A DNA stretch of 5,439 nucleotides from Actinomycetota bacterium (GCA_005883295.1 VAWV01000008.1:1-5439); one strand, 5' to 3'; numbered from the stretch's first letter, positions 1 through 5,072 are shown. A program made the numbers and translations. Notes: a model not told the origin generated them from the letters alone.

Positions 1-137
1 TCTGGCTGTGGATCACCAACCTGGCGCTGCTCCTCGGCGCCGAGTTCGATGCCGAGCTGGAGCGCGCGCGCGAGCTGGCGGCGGGGCTGCCGGCCGAGGA
101 CCGGCTCCAGCTGCCCCCGCGGGAGGCGGCCGGTTAG
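1..137 (+). CDS. YihY/BrkB-family inner-membrane protein, C-terminal end (partial)
   Basis: Only the last 45 or so codons are present, read from position 3 to a TAG stop at 135-137. The peptide starts with a hydrophobic stretch (LWLWITNLALLLGAEFDAE), continues as a charged helix (LERARELAAG) and ends in a Pro-rich polar tail (QLPPREAAG). An Asn-Leu-Ala-Leu-Leu-x-Gly-Ala-Glu last membrane helix followed by an acidic/Arg-rich cytoplasmic tail is what I recognise from the C-terminus of YihY/BrkB proteins (once mis-called RNase BN), which are multi-pass membrane proteins of uncertain function. The rest of the gene lies left of the window. The family call rests on this short motif alone, though the fit is good. 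Its stop is 23 bp from the 3' end of the tRNA gene that reads towards it. Confidence 0.75.
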   Translation, partial: WLWITNLALLLGAEFDAELERARELAAGLPAEDRLQLPPREAAG

Positions 138-142
138 GGCCT

Positions 143-157
143 GGAGGCCGCTCCTCC
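143..157. terminator. Short GC hairpin between BrkB stop and tRNA-Leu 3' end
   Basis: GGAGG and CCTCC form a 5-bp stem around the 5-base loop CCGCT. It lies in the 23-bp gap between two convergent transcripts, the BrkB-like gene (+) and tRNA-Leu (-), where a bidirectional terminator would be expected. It has no T-run on either side and the stem is short, so this is a weak call based mainly on position. Confidence 0.25.
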
Positions 158-160
158 GCA

Positions 161-244
161 TGCCCGGGGTGGGATTCGAACCCACACGCCCCGTAGGGCA
201 AGGGCTTTTAAGGCCCCGCTGTCTGCCAGTTCCATCACCCGGGC
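161..244 (-). tRNA. tRNA-Leu (anticodon UAA)
   Basis: The minus strand from 244 to 161 folds as a complete class II tRNA of 84 nt. The acceptor arms GCCCGGG and CCCGGGC pair perfectly and are followed by discriminator A, as expected for Leu. The anticodon stem (GGGGC/GCCCT, one G-U pair) holds the loop CTTAAAA, giving anticodon TAA at positions 210-208, which reads UUA codons. The extended variable arm GCCC-TACG-GGGC is typical of leucine tRNAs. The T arm is GTGGG-TTCGAAT-CCCAC. CCA is not encoded, so it must be added after transcription. There is no intron in the anticodon loop, unlike cyanobacterial tRNA-Leu(UAA). UUA is a rare codon in GC-rich actinobacteria, where this tRNA can limit expression of TTA-containing genes. 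No second copy of its 3' end is visible in the window, so there is no sign of an integrated element. Confidence 0.97.
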
Positions 245-345
245 GCCCATCTAGGTTAGGCCCGTATTGCCTTCCGGGTGAGCCTGGAAGCGCAACTTCA
301 CTCCAGCTACGCTGTCTGAGCAGTCGGACACGGCCGGCCCTCACC

Positions 346-1932
346 TTGGAAGCCTCCGCTCTCCAGCACGCGTCCCGCCTGCCCGCGCTGCCGGGGCGCT
401 CGCCCCTCCTCCGGCTGCAGACCGACGAGCGGCTGATCGCGCTCACCCGCCGCGGCAACCCGGCGGCCTTCGAGGCGCTGGTGCACCGCTACCAGTCGCG
501 GCTCATGGCCTTCTGCCGGCACATGCTCGGCTCCACCGAGGACGCCGAGGACGTGCTCCAGGAGGTGTTCGCCGCCTCCTACCACGCGCTGCTCGGCGAC
601 GACCGCTCGATCAACGCTCGTCCGTGGCTCTACCGGATCGCGCGCAACCGCTGCCTCAACCACCTGCGGCGCCCGATCGCGGCCGGGCAGGACTCGATGG
701 ACGTCTTCGAGCGCGACGGCGGCTCGAGCGCCGCGGACACCGTCCACCGGCGCGAGGAGTTCCGGCAGATCGTGGCCGACGTGCAGGACCTCCCGGAGAC
801 CCAGCGGACAGCCCTGCTGCTCCGCGAGATCGACGCGCTCTCCTACGACCAGATCGCGGAGGCGATGGAGACGACCGTGCCGAGCGTCAAGTCCCTACTT
901 GTACGCGCGCGGGTATCACTGGCGGAGGCCGCGGAGGCCCGGCTCCTGTCGTGCGCGGAGGTGCGGCTCGAGCTCGGCCAGGTGGCCGAGGGCCTGACGC
1001 GCACCACCGCGCCGGTGCGCCGGCACCTCAAGTCGTGCGAGCGCTGCCGGACGTTCCGGACCGAGCTCCGGCGGGCGAACCGCGCGCTGGCGGCGGTCTA
1101 TCCCATCGGGGCGATCGCCGGGCTCAAGCTGTTCGTGTCCAAGCTGGGTGTGGGCGCCGCGAGCGGGAGCGGTGGAAGCTCGAGCGCGGCCGGCGGCGCG
1201 GGGTTCGCGGGCGCCGGCGCCGGCGCAGCCGCCGGCACCGCCGGCACCACCGCGGGCGGCGTGCTCTCGGCGGGCGCCTACGGCATCGCGACGAAGGCGG
1301 CGGCCGGCCTGGCCGCCGCGGCGATCGTCACGGCAGGCGCGGCCGAGGTGAAGCAGTCCGCGCACCGCTCGCTCTCGCCGCGCTCGCACGACGGCGTGGC
1401 CGCGGCGGCGGTGCAGTCGCCGCCCACCACGATCGCGGCGATCCCCGGCATCGTCGAACGCCAGCTCACCGCGCTCCCGCCGGTGGTGGCCCCGGCCGAG
1501 AAGGCCACCAAGAAGTCCGAGCCGTCCACGAGCAAGGCCTCGACGTCCACGCCGCCGGCGGCGCAGCCGACCACCACGCAGTCAAGTACGACAACGGCCG
1601 CCTCCGCGGGGCCGCCGCCGCAGCAGCAATCCGGTCAGCCGCAGTCCTCGAGCGGCGAGCAGGGCAATCCGTCCTCGAGCGGATCGAGCGGATCGAGCGG
1701 AACGAGCGGGTCGACCACCCAGCAGGACGGCTCGACCGTCACGCTCGGTAACGGAAACGGGAGCGGGAGCGGCGGTAGCGGTGGCGACAGCTCGGCGGGG
1801 CCCGCCAGCGACGGCTCGTCCTCGCAGCCCTCCGCCAGCTCGCCGCCCGGCGAGTCGAGCTCGGCGCCGTCGTCCGTCCCGGCGGCCCCGTCCGGCACGC
1901 CCGCGGGCGAGTCCGGGCCGCCCGGCTCCTAA
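346..1932 (+). CDS. ECF-type sigma factor fused to zinc-finger anti-sigma domain, TM helix and extracytoplasmic low-complexity tail
   Basis: This is a transcription initiation factor with its own likely inhibitor in the same 528-residue chain. Sigma region 2 spans about residues 26-109 (AAFEALVHRYQSRL, DAEDVLQEVF, RPWLYRIARNRCLNHLRR). Region 4 spans about 145-200 (LPETQRTALLLREIDALS, then the helix-turn-helix DQIAEAMETTVPSVKSLLVR). Directly after it is a zf-HC2/ZAS-like anti-sigma motif, Cys203 ... His227-x3-Cys231-x2-Cys234. A Gly/Ala linker leads to a probable membrane helix at about 315-335 (AAAGLAAAAIVTAGAAEV). About 190 residues rich in Ser, Gly, Pro, Thr and Gln follow and end at the TAA; I see no enzymatic domain there. 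If the helix spans the membrane, the sigma domain is cytoplasmic and the tail is outside. The TTG start was chosen because the frame further upstream runs into the tRNA gene, no ATG or GTG precedes region 2, and homologues I recall have a similar short N-terminal lead. No Shine-Dalgarno site is seen, so the start is less certain than the frame. Target genes are unknown. Confidence 0.88.
   Translation: MEASALQHASRLPALPGRSPLLRLQTDERLIALTRRGNPAAFEALVHRYQSRLMAFCRHMLGSTEDAEDVLQEVFAASYHALLGDDRSINARPWLYRIARNRCLNHLRRPIAAGQDSMDVFERDGGSSAADTVHRREEFRQIVADVQDLPETQRTALLLREIDALSYDQIAEAMETTVPSVKSLLVRARVSLAEAAEARLLSCAEVRLELGQVAEGLTRTTAPVRRHLKSCERCRTFRTELRRANRALAAVYPIGAIAGLKLFVSKLGVGAASGSGGSSSAAGGAGFAGAGAGAAAGTAGTTAGGVLSAGAYGIATKAAAGLAAAAIVTAGAAEVKQSAHRSLSPRSHDGVAAAAVQSPPTTIAAIPGIVERQLTALPPVVAPAEKATKKSEPSTSKASTSTPPAAQPTTTQSSTTTAASAGPPPQQQSGQPQSSSGEQGNPSSSGSSGSSGTSGSTTQQDGSTVTLGNGNGSGSGGSGGDSSAGPASDGSSSQPSASSPPGESSSAPSSVPAAPSGTPAGESGPPGS
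1675..1710 (+). repeat. Four tandem 9-bp units encoding Ser/Thr-Ser-Gly
   Basis: Three identical units TCGAGCGGA are followed by a degenerate fourth, ACGAGCGGG, encoding SSG-SSG-SSG-TSG in the extracytoplasmic tail of the sigma-factor fusion. The unit is a multiple of three, so gain or loss of copies by slippage would change tail length without breaking the frame. A smaller in-frame duplication of GCCGGCACC lies at 1231-1248 in the Gly/Ala linker of the same gene. Confidence 0.85.
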
Positions 1933-2843
1933 GCGACCGGCGCCAGCCCGATCACCTTGAGGCGCCGCTCGAGCGCCTTCATGGCGAACTCGCGCGTCTC
2001 CTCGAGGCTGACCCCAAACACCTCCATCCCCTCCTCGTACCAGGGCGGCGCCAGCACGCCGTCCGCCGCCGGACCGCACTCCACGATCGTGCGCTGGATG
2101 GCATCCGCGTAGCGGCTGTCGTGCTGCGCCATCTCACGCAGGAAGCGCGCGCCGAACGCCACGTGGCGGTGCTCGTCGCGGGCGATCTTGTTGAACCCCT
2201 CGACGAACCCGGGCAGCGTGCCCTGGTCCTCGTTGTAGGTGATGATGAAGTGCTGCCCGGTCAGGGCCAGCATCCCCTCGATCACCATGTGGTAGAGGGT
2301 GATGGTCTCGACCAGGGTCTCGAGGTCCTCCGGCTCGCGCGCGAGGCGATCCACGCGGGAGTGGAGCATCTCGTCGAAGAGCGTGTGGAAGTTCGGGTTG
2401 AGGTGCTCGCTCGTCTCCTCGAGCCGGCCCGCGAGCGTGTCGGACTCGAGGACTCCGACCTCCTCGTAGAAGCGGTTGAAGAACGCCACGTGCCGGGCCT
2501 CGTCGGCGATCTGGGTGGACAGGAAGATCCGCATGTCCTCCTGGGGCATGGCGCGCATCATCGGGCCGAGCTCGTCCGTCACCTTCTGCTCCCCGATGAA
2601 GAAGGACGACAACCCGTACATCCGCTGGAAGCGCTCGTCGGGATCGATCCGCTCGTGCCAGTCGATCCGGTCCTGCGTGAAGTCGATGTCCTGGGTCGCC
2701 CAGTGCTGGCGCTCCCACAGGCGATAGAGCTCCGCGTAGGTGAGGAGGTTGACCTGGCCGGTGTCGGCCGACTCCATGACGGCCGGGTCGCGCGTGGCCT
2801 GGAAGTCCTCGCGTTCGGTGCGCTGGGTGACGGCGTCGCTCAC
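1929..2843 (-). CDS. R2lox-type (ribonucleotide reductase R2-like) ligand-binding dimetal oxidase
   Basis: This is a 304-residue helical ferritin-fold protein with all six dimetal ligands in the R2 pattern: Glu85 (FFIGEQKVTDE), Glu115 and His118 (IADEARH), Glu189 (VIEGMLALTG), Glu224 and His227 (ARDEHRH). The position of the tyrosyl radical in class Ia R2 (four after the first His) is Phe122, and the first ligand is Glu rather than Asp, so it is not a standard R2. Val88 (ligand+3) and Tyr184 (ligand-5) match the Val and Tyr that form the ether crosslink in R2lox proteins such as M. tuberculosis Rv0233, which carry a Mn/Fe centre and bind a fatty-acid-like ligand. No R1-binding tail is visible and no nrdA-like gene is near. 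The physiological substrate of R2lox is not known; O2-dependent C-H or lipid oxidation is the usual proposal. The GTG start at 2843 is fixed by a strong GAGGAGG eight bases upstream. The likely database name is ribonucleotide-diphosphate reductase beta subunit, which would mislead. Confidence 0.82.
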   Translation of the reverse strand: MSDAVTQRTEREDFQATRDPAVMESADTGQVNLLTYAELYRLWERQHWATQDIDFTQDRIDWHERIDPDERFQRMYGLSSFFIGEQKVTDELGPMMRAMPQEDMRIFLSTQIADEARHVAFFNRFYEEVGVLESDTLAGRLEETSEHLNPNFHTLFDEMLHSRVDRLAREPEDLETLVETITLYHMVIEGMLALTGQHFIITYNEDQGTLPGFVEGFNKIARDEHRHVAFGARFLREMAQHDSRYADAIQRTIVECGPAADGVLAPPWYEEGMEVFGVSLEETREFAMKALERRLKVIGLAPVA

Positions 2844-2851
2844 GTCTGAAG

Positions 2852-2858
2852 CCTCCTC
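2852..2858 (-). promoter_or_regulatory. Shine-Dalgarno site of the R2lox-type gene
   Basis: GAGGAGG lies 8 bases before the GTG at 2843 and decides that start. Part of it (GGAGGC, 2851-2856) is complementary to GCCTCC at 2869-2874 further upstream, so the site could be masked in a 6-bp hairpin with a 12-base loop if the transcript begins far enough upstream. Confidence 0.85.
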
Positions 2859-2874
2859 GGGGGTCGCTGGAGGC

Positions 2875-2880
2875 AGCCTA
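2875..2880 (-). promoter_or_regulatory. Weak candidate -10 box for the R2lox-type gene
   Basis: The minus strand reads TAGGCT here, matching TAnnnT. A TTGGCC lies 19 bases further upstream, a longer spacing than the usual 16-18 for a -35. Transcription would start near 2868, leaving a leader of about 25 nt that includes the Shine-Dalgarno site. Such matches arise easily by chance, and the gene may instead be read from the promoter at 3947-3952. Confidence 0.2.
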
Positions 2881-2895
2881 GCGGATCGACTGGCT

Positions 2896-2925
2896 GGCCG
2901 GCCAACCGGGCGAGGGCGGCCGGCC
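2896..2925 (-). terminator. GC-rich inverted repeat after the UPF0173 gene, possible attenuating terminator
   Basis: Two copies of the self-complementary GGCCGGCC (2896-2903 and 2918-2925) can pair as an 8-bp stem around a 14-base loop, starting 15 bases after the hydrolase stop. Flanking bases add three more pairs across a 3-base bulge. There is no U-tract, which is common for actinobacterial terminator candidates. It could end or thin transcription before the oxidase gene. In DNA this rich in G and C such repeats also occur by chance. Confidence 0.3.
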
Positions 2926-2939
2926 CAGTCGCCCGCGCG

Positions 2940-3608
2940 TCAGGCCGAGTGCGCGTCCCCGGGCTGCATGACCACGACCTCCGACGCGCTCACCTCGCTC
3001 TTGAAGGCCTCGGCGTCCGTTTCGATCGGCGGGAAGGTGTCGTAGTGGCACGGGACGACCTGCTTCGCGCCGACCAGCTCGGCGGCAGTCACCGCATCGT
3101 GGCGGTCCATCGTGTAGTGGCCGCCGATGCACATCAGCGCGACGTCGATCGAGTCGCGCCTCCCGGGCAGCGACAGGTCCGAGAACAGCGAGGTGTCGCC
3201 GAGGTGGTAGACGGTCTTGCCGCCGAGATTCACCAGCAGCCCCGCCGGCGTGTTGACCGTCCCGCCCGGCGTGGTCGACGTGTGCCACGCCGGCACCAGC
3301 CTGACCCAGCCCCCGTCGAACTCGACAGTCCCGCCGAGGTTCGGATCGGACACGTTCTCGATGCCTTTGCCCTGGAGCTCCTGCGCGAGCTCCACGATCG
3401 CCACGCAATGGGCGTTCGTCCGCTTCGCGATCGACTCGATGTCGCCCCAATGGTCGACGTGGCCGTGCGTGAGGAAGATGTGCGTCGGGTTCACGTCGTC
3501 TGCGCTCACGGCGGCCTTCGGATTGCCGGTCAGGAACGGATCGATCAGTACGCGCGTGTCCCCCTCGCTCAGCTCGAAGCACGCGTGCCCGAGGAAGCGA
3601 ATGTCCAT
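2940..3608 (-). CDS. UPF0173-family metal-dependent hydrolase (metallo-beta-lactamase fold)
   Basis: This 222-residue cytoplasmic protein matches the UPF0173 family in length and layout. It begins with MDIRFLGHACFEL and an early Asp-Pro-Phe motif (VLIDPFLTGNP), then the metal-binding His48-x-His50-x-Asp52-His53 (LTHGHVDHWGD), His109 (PAWHTSTT), Asp138 (YHLGDTSLFSDL) and a C-terminal His188 (VPCHYDTFPPIETD). These are the expected ligands for a two-metal hydrolase centre. The family's natural substrate is not established. The ATG at 3608 has AGGAGG six bases upstream, lying inside the end of the preceding gene, whose stop is separated from this ATG by one base, so translation is probably coupled. 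The stop TGA is at 2942-2940. No signal peptide is seen. I am confident of the family; the function is only as good as the family annotation. Confidence 0.93.
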   Translation of the reverse strand: MDIRFLGHACFELSEGDTRVLIDPFLTGNPKAAVSADDVNPTHIFLTHGHVDHWGDIESIAKRTNAHCVAIVELAQELQGKGIENVSDPNLGGTVEFDGGWVRLVPAWHTSTTPGGTVNTPAGLLVNLGGKTVYHLGDTSLFSDLSLPGRRDSIDVALMCIGGHYTMDRHDAVTAAELVGAKQVVPCHYDTFPPIETDAEAFKSEVSASEVVVMQPGDAHSA

Positions 3609-3609
3609 T

Positions 3610-3939
3610 TCAGTCCTCCTGTCGGTGTTGTCCCAGTTCGAGTGCCAGCTCCCAGCCCACGGCCACCCCCACCATCATCCCCATCCGGGTCTCCTCGGCA
3701 AGGAGCGTTCGCACGGCCCGCAGGCGCTCGTCCTCGTCCGGCGCGGTTGCCGCCTTGAGAACCTCGGCGTCGTGGGCCTCGCCGAACCACCCGCCCTCGT
3801 GCAGTGCCTGGCCCAGGACCCGCTGGAGCTGTGGCGCCGCGCGGGCGACGCGGGCCTCGGCAGCGCGAAAGCGCTCCGGGTCGCTCAGCCGCTCGACCGC
3901 CGCCTCCAGCTCGGCGTCGGTCGGCGGGCGCTCTGACAC
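3610..3939 (-). CDS. Small helical protein of unknown function, coupled to the UPF0173 hydrolase
   Basis: This 109-residue product matches no family I recognise. The first two thirds are charged and Ala/Arg/Glu-rich, suggesting amphipathic helices (DAELEAAVERLSDPERFRAA, residues 8-27; ARVARAAPQLQRVLGQALHE, 29-48). A short aromatic segment GGWFGEAHDAE (49-59) follows, and the end is more hydrophobic (MGMMVGVAVGWELALELG, 86-103) but holds a Trp and two Glu and looks too weak for a membrane helix. There are no Cys and no signal peptide. The GTG start at 3939 is preceded by no Shine-Dalgarno site and sits right after a -10-like box, so a leaderless transcript is likely. It precedes the hydrolase by one base, which suggests a joint role or a partner function; that is inference from spacing. 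The reading frame ends exactly where the next gene's ribosome site requires, which supports it being real. Confidence 0.75.
   Translation of the reverse strand: MSERPPTDAELEAAVERLSDPERFRAAEARVARAAPQLQRVLGQALHEGGWFGEAHDAEVLKAATAPDEDERLRAVRTLLAEETRMGMMVGVAVGWELALELGQHRQED
3615..3620 (-). promoter_or_regulatory. Shine-Dalgarno site of the UPF0173 gene, inside the upstream gene
   Basis: AGGAGG ends six bases before the ATG at 3608 and overlaps codons near the end of the 109-residue gene (its Gln-Glu-Asp terminus). Ribosomes finishing the upstream gene would uncover or hand over to this site. Confidence 0.85.
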
Positions 3940-3945
3940 GGCGCG

Positions 3946-3951
3946 GATAAT
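3946..3951 (+). promoter_or_regulatory. -10 box (GATAAT) for selD, leaderless, overlapping the opposite -10
   Basis: GATAAT differs from TATAAT at the first base only and is followed after 6 bases by the selD GTG at 3958, so the mRNA would begin at the start codon. There is no ribosome site upstream of selD. The block shares five base pairs with the minus-strand -10, so the two transcripts probably arise from one symmetric element. A CTGACA at 3933-3938 resembles a -35 but is only 7 bases away, too near to serve. Confidence 0.6.
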
Positions 3952-3952
3952 A
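3947..3952 (-). promoter_or_regulatory. -10 box (TATTAT) for the minus-strand hypothetical/UPF0173 transcript, leaderless
   Basis: On the minus strand TATTAT differs from TATAAT at one base and is followed after 7 bases by the GTG of the 109-residue gene. Transcription would then start at or next to the start codon, as in leaderless mRNAs common in actinobacteria; no Shine-Dalgarno site is present, which fits. No convincing -35 lies 16-18 bases upstream. Confidence 0.6.
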
Positions 3953-3957
3953 GGCGC

Positions 3958-4983
3958 GTGGAAGCCCCCGCCGCCTCCCCCAGGCTCACCCAGCTCTCAC
4001 ACGGAGCGGGATGCGCCTGCAAGCTTCCCCCGGGGCTCGTCCACGACGTGATCGCCGGCCTCCCACGCCCGCAGTCGCCGGACCTGCTCGTGGGTCTCGA
4101 GACCGCCGACGACGCCGCCGTCTACCGGGTCTCGGACGAGCTCGCGGTCGTCACCACCGTCGACTTCTTCACCCCGATCGTCGACGACCCCTACGACTTC
4201 GGGCGCGTGGCCGCGACCAACGCGCTGTCCGACGTGTACGCGATGGGCGGGACCCCGCTCACCGCGCTCAACCTGGTGGCGTACTCGGTCGAGGACCTCG
4301 GCCGCGAGCCATTGGTCGAGATCCTGCGCGGCGGCTCCGACGCGGCGGCCGCGGCCGGAGTCGCGATCGTCGGCGGGCACTCCATCGACGACGCGGAGCC
4401 CAAGTACGGGCTCGCGGTCACCGGCACCGTGCATCCCGATCGCGTGATGCGGAACTCCACCGCACGCGCGGGCGACGCCCTCTTCCTCACCAAGCCCGTG
4501 GGCAGCGGGGTGGTGTCCACGGCGCTGAAGCGGGGCCTCGCCTCGCCGGCCACCGCGGCGGCGGCGCTCGAGGTGATGACCACGCTCAATCGCGACGCTG
4601 CCGCCCGGGCCCTGGACGCCGGGCCCAGCGCGATGACCGACGTGACCGGGTTCGGGCTGCTCGGCCACCTCCACGAGCTGTGCCTGGCGAGCGGTGTGGC
4701 GGCCGAGCTGTCGGCCGGGGCCGTCCCCGCGATCGACGGCGTGCTCGACCTCCTGCGCTCCCACGAGCCCCCCGTCGCCGGGGGAACGCGCCGCAACCGC
4801 GACTGGCTCTCGCCCTGGGTCGAGTGGGCGGACGGCGTTTCCGACGAGCGCCGCTGGCTCCTCTACGACGCGATGACCTCGGGCGGCCTGCTGGTCGCGG
4901 CCGGCGAGGACAGCGGCGCCCCCGGTGTGCGGATCGGCCGGCTGGTCGAGGGGCGGGCGGGCGCGATCGCGGTTAGCGCGTGA
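3958..4983 (+). CDS. selD: Selenide, water dikinase (selenophosphate synthetase), Cys form
   Basis: SelD makes selenophosphate, AMP and phosphate from ATP, water and selenide. Selenophosphate is the Se donor for selenocysteine and for 2-selenouridine in tRNA. The 341-residue product has the N-terminal catalytic signature RLTQLSHGAGCACKLPP, with catalytic Cys19 (TGC, not a Sec TGA) and Lys22, equivalent to E. coli Cys17 and Lys20. Further AIR-synthase-fold motifs follow: ETADDAAVY with Asp51/52, VDFFTPIVDDPYDFG around residue 69, NALSDVYAMGG (88-98), VGGHSI (138-143), MTDVTGFGLLGH (226-237) and DAMTSGGLL (304-312). Length and motif order are those of complete SelD. The GTG at 3958 is the only usable start: an in-frame stop lies at 3934 and no other start codon precedes Cys19. 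selA, selB and tRNA-Sec are not in the window, so the use of the product cannot be told from here. Confidence 0.96.
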   Translation: MEAPAASPRLTQLSHGAGCACKLPPGLVHDVIAGLPRPQSPDLLVGLETADDAAVYRVSDELAVVTTVDFFTPIVDDPYDFGRVAATNALSDVYAMGGTPLTALNLVAYSVEDLGREPLVEILRGGSDAAAAAGVAIVGGHSIDDAEPKYGLAVTGTVHPDRVMRNSTARAGDALFLTKPVGSGVVSTALKRGLASPATAAAALEVMTTLNRDAAARALDAGPSAMTDVTGFGLLGHLHELCLASGVAAELSAGAVPAIDGVLDLLRSHEPPVAGGTRRNRDWLSPWVEWADGVSDERRWLLYDAMTSGGLLVAAGEDSGAPGVRIGRLVEGRAGAIAVSA

Positions 4984-5037
4984 AAGGAAGGCACTGAAGG
5001 GGATCGGGGCCGGAGCGCCGGCTCTCTCCGATCGAGT

Positions 5038-5072
5038 GTCGATTTGTACGCGCTATAGCCGTACAAATCGAC
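5038..5072. terminator. Near-perfect 35-bp palindrome between convergent genes, probable bidirectional terminator
   Basis: The arms GTCGATTTGTACG (5038-5050) and CGTACAAATCGAC (5060-5072) pair over 13 bp without mismatch. Between them lie one unpaired C and the palindrome GCTATAGC, so the stem can continue by two pairs to a TATA loop. Outside, a T-T mismatch is followed by CGAG/CTCG and, across a small internal loop, CCGA/TCGG. It lies 54 bp after the selD stop and 29 bp after the stop of the convergent rhomboid-like gene, the expected place for a shared terminator. No U-tract follows on either strand. The arms are distinctly less GC-rich than their surroundings, so a protein-binding site is a fair alternative. 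Confidence 0.5.

Noticed and set aside
161..190. tRNA-Leu 3' end as an integration (att) site
   Set aside because: No repeat of the tRNA 3' end, no integrase and no change in gene style nearby; it looks like an ordinary tRNA locus.
265..313. Possible promoter elements in the tRNA/sigma-factor gap (TTGCCT 267-272, TACGCT 308-313, GGAAG 286-290 as an ECF-like -35; TAACCT on the minus strand for the tRNA)
   Set aside because: None of the pairs has proper -35/-10 spacing and each hexamer matches consensus poorly, so no promoter is annotated although both genes must have one here.
49..345. Extension of the sigma-factor frame upstream to an ATG at 49
   Set aside because: It would read through the tRNA-Leu gene and the end of the BrkB-like gene in another phase; the peptide there is not protein-like. 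TTG at 346 is preferred.
624..1751. 375-codon plus-strand open frame overlapping the sigma-factor gene in another phase
   Set aside because: Its translation is Arg/Ala/Gly-rich with no recognisable domain, as expected for an off-frame reading of GC-rich DNA; the sigma-factor frame has clear motifs over the same bases.
2121..2849. 242-codon plus-strand open frame antisense to the R2lox-type gene
   Set aside because: It is the complement shadow of a well-supported gene, with repetitive Val/Leu/Glu/His composition and no ribosome site.
3997..4764. 255-codon minus-strand open frame antisense to selD
   Set aside because: selD motifs on the plus strand are unambiguous; the antisense product is low-complexity Gly/Val/Arg/His-rich and has no family resemblance.
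5044..5053. TTGTACGCGC occurs both in the selD downstream palindrome and in the sigma-factor gene (899-908)
   Set aside because: A 10-base match between a coding sequence and a hairpin arm, with no palindrome partner in the second place, is easily due to chance.
5043..5067. TTTGTAC/GTACAAA arms resemble part of lambda-type recombination core sites
   Set aside because: There is no integrase, no arm-binding sites and no duplicated core in the window; the likeness is only a few bases.
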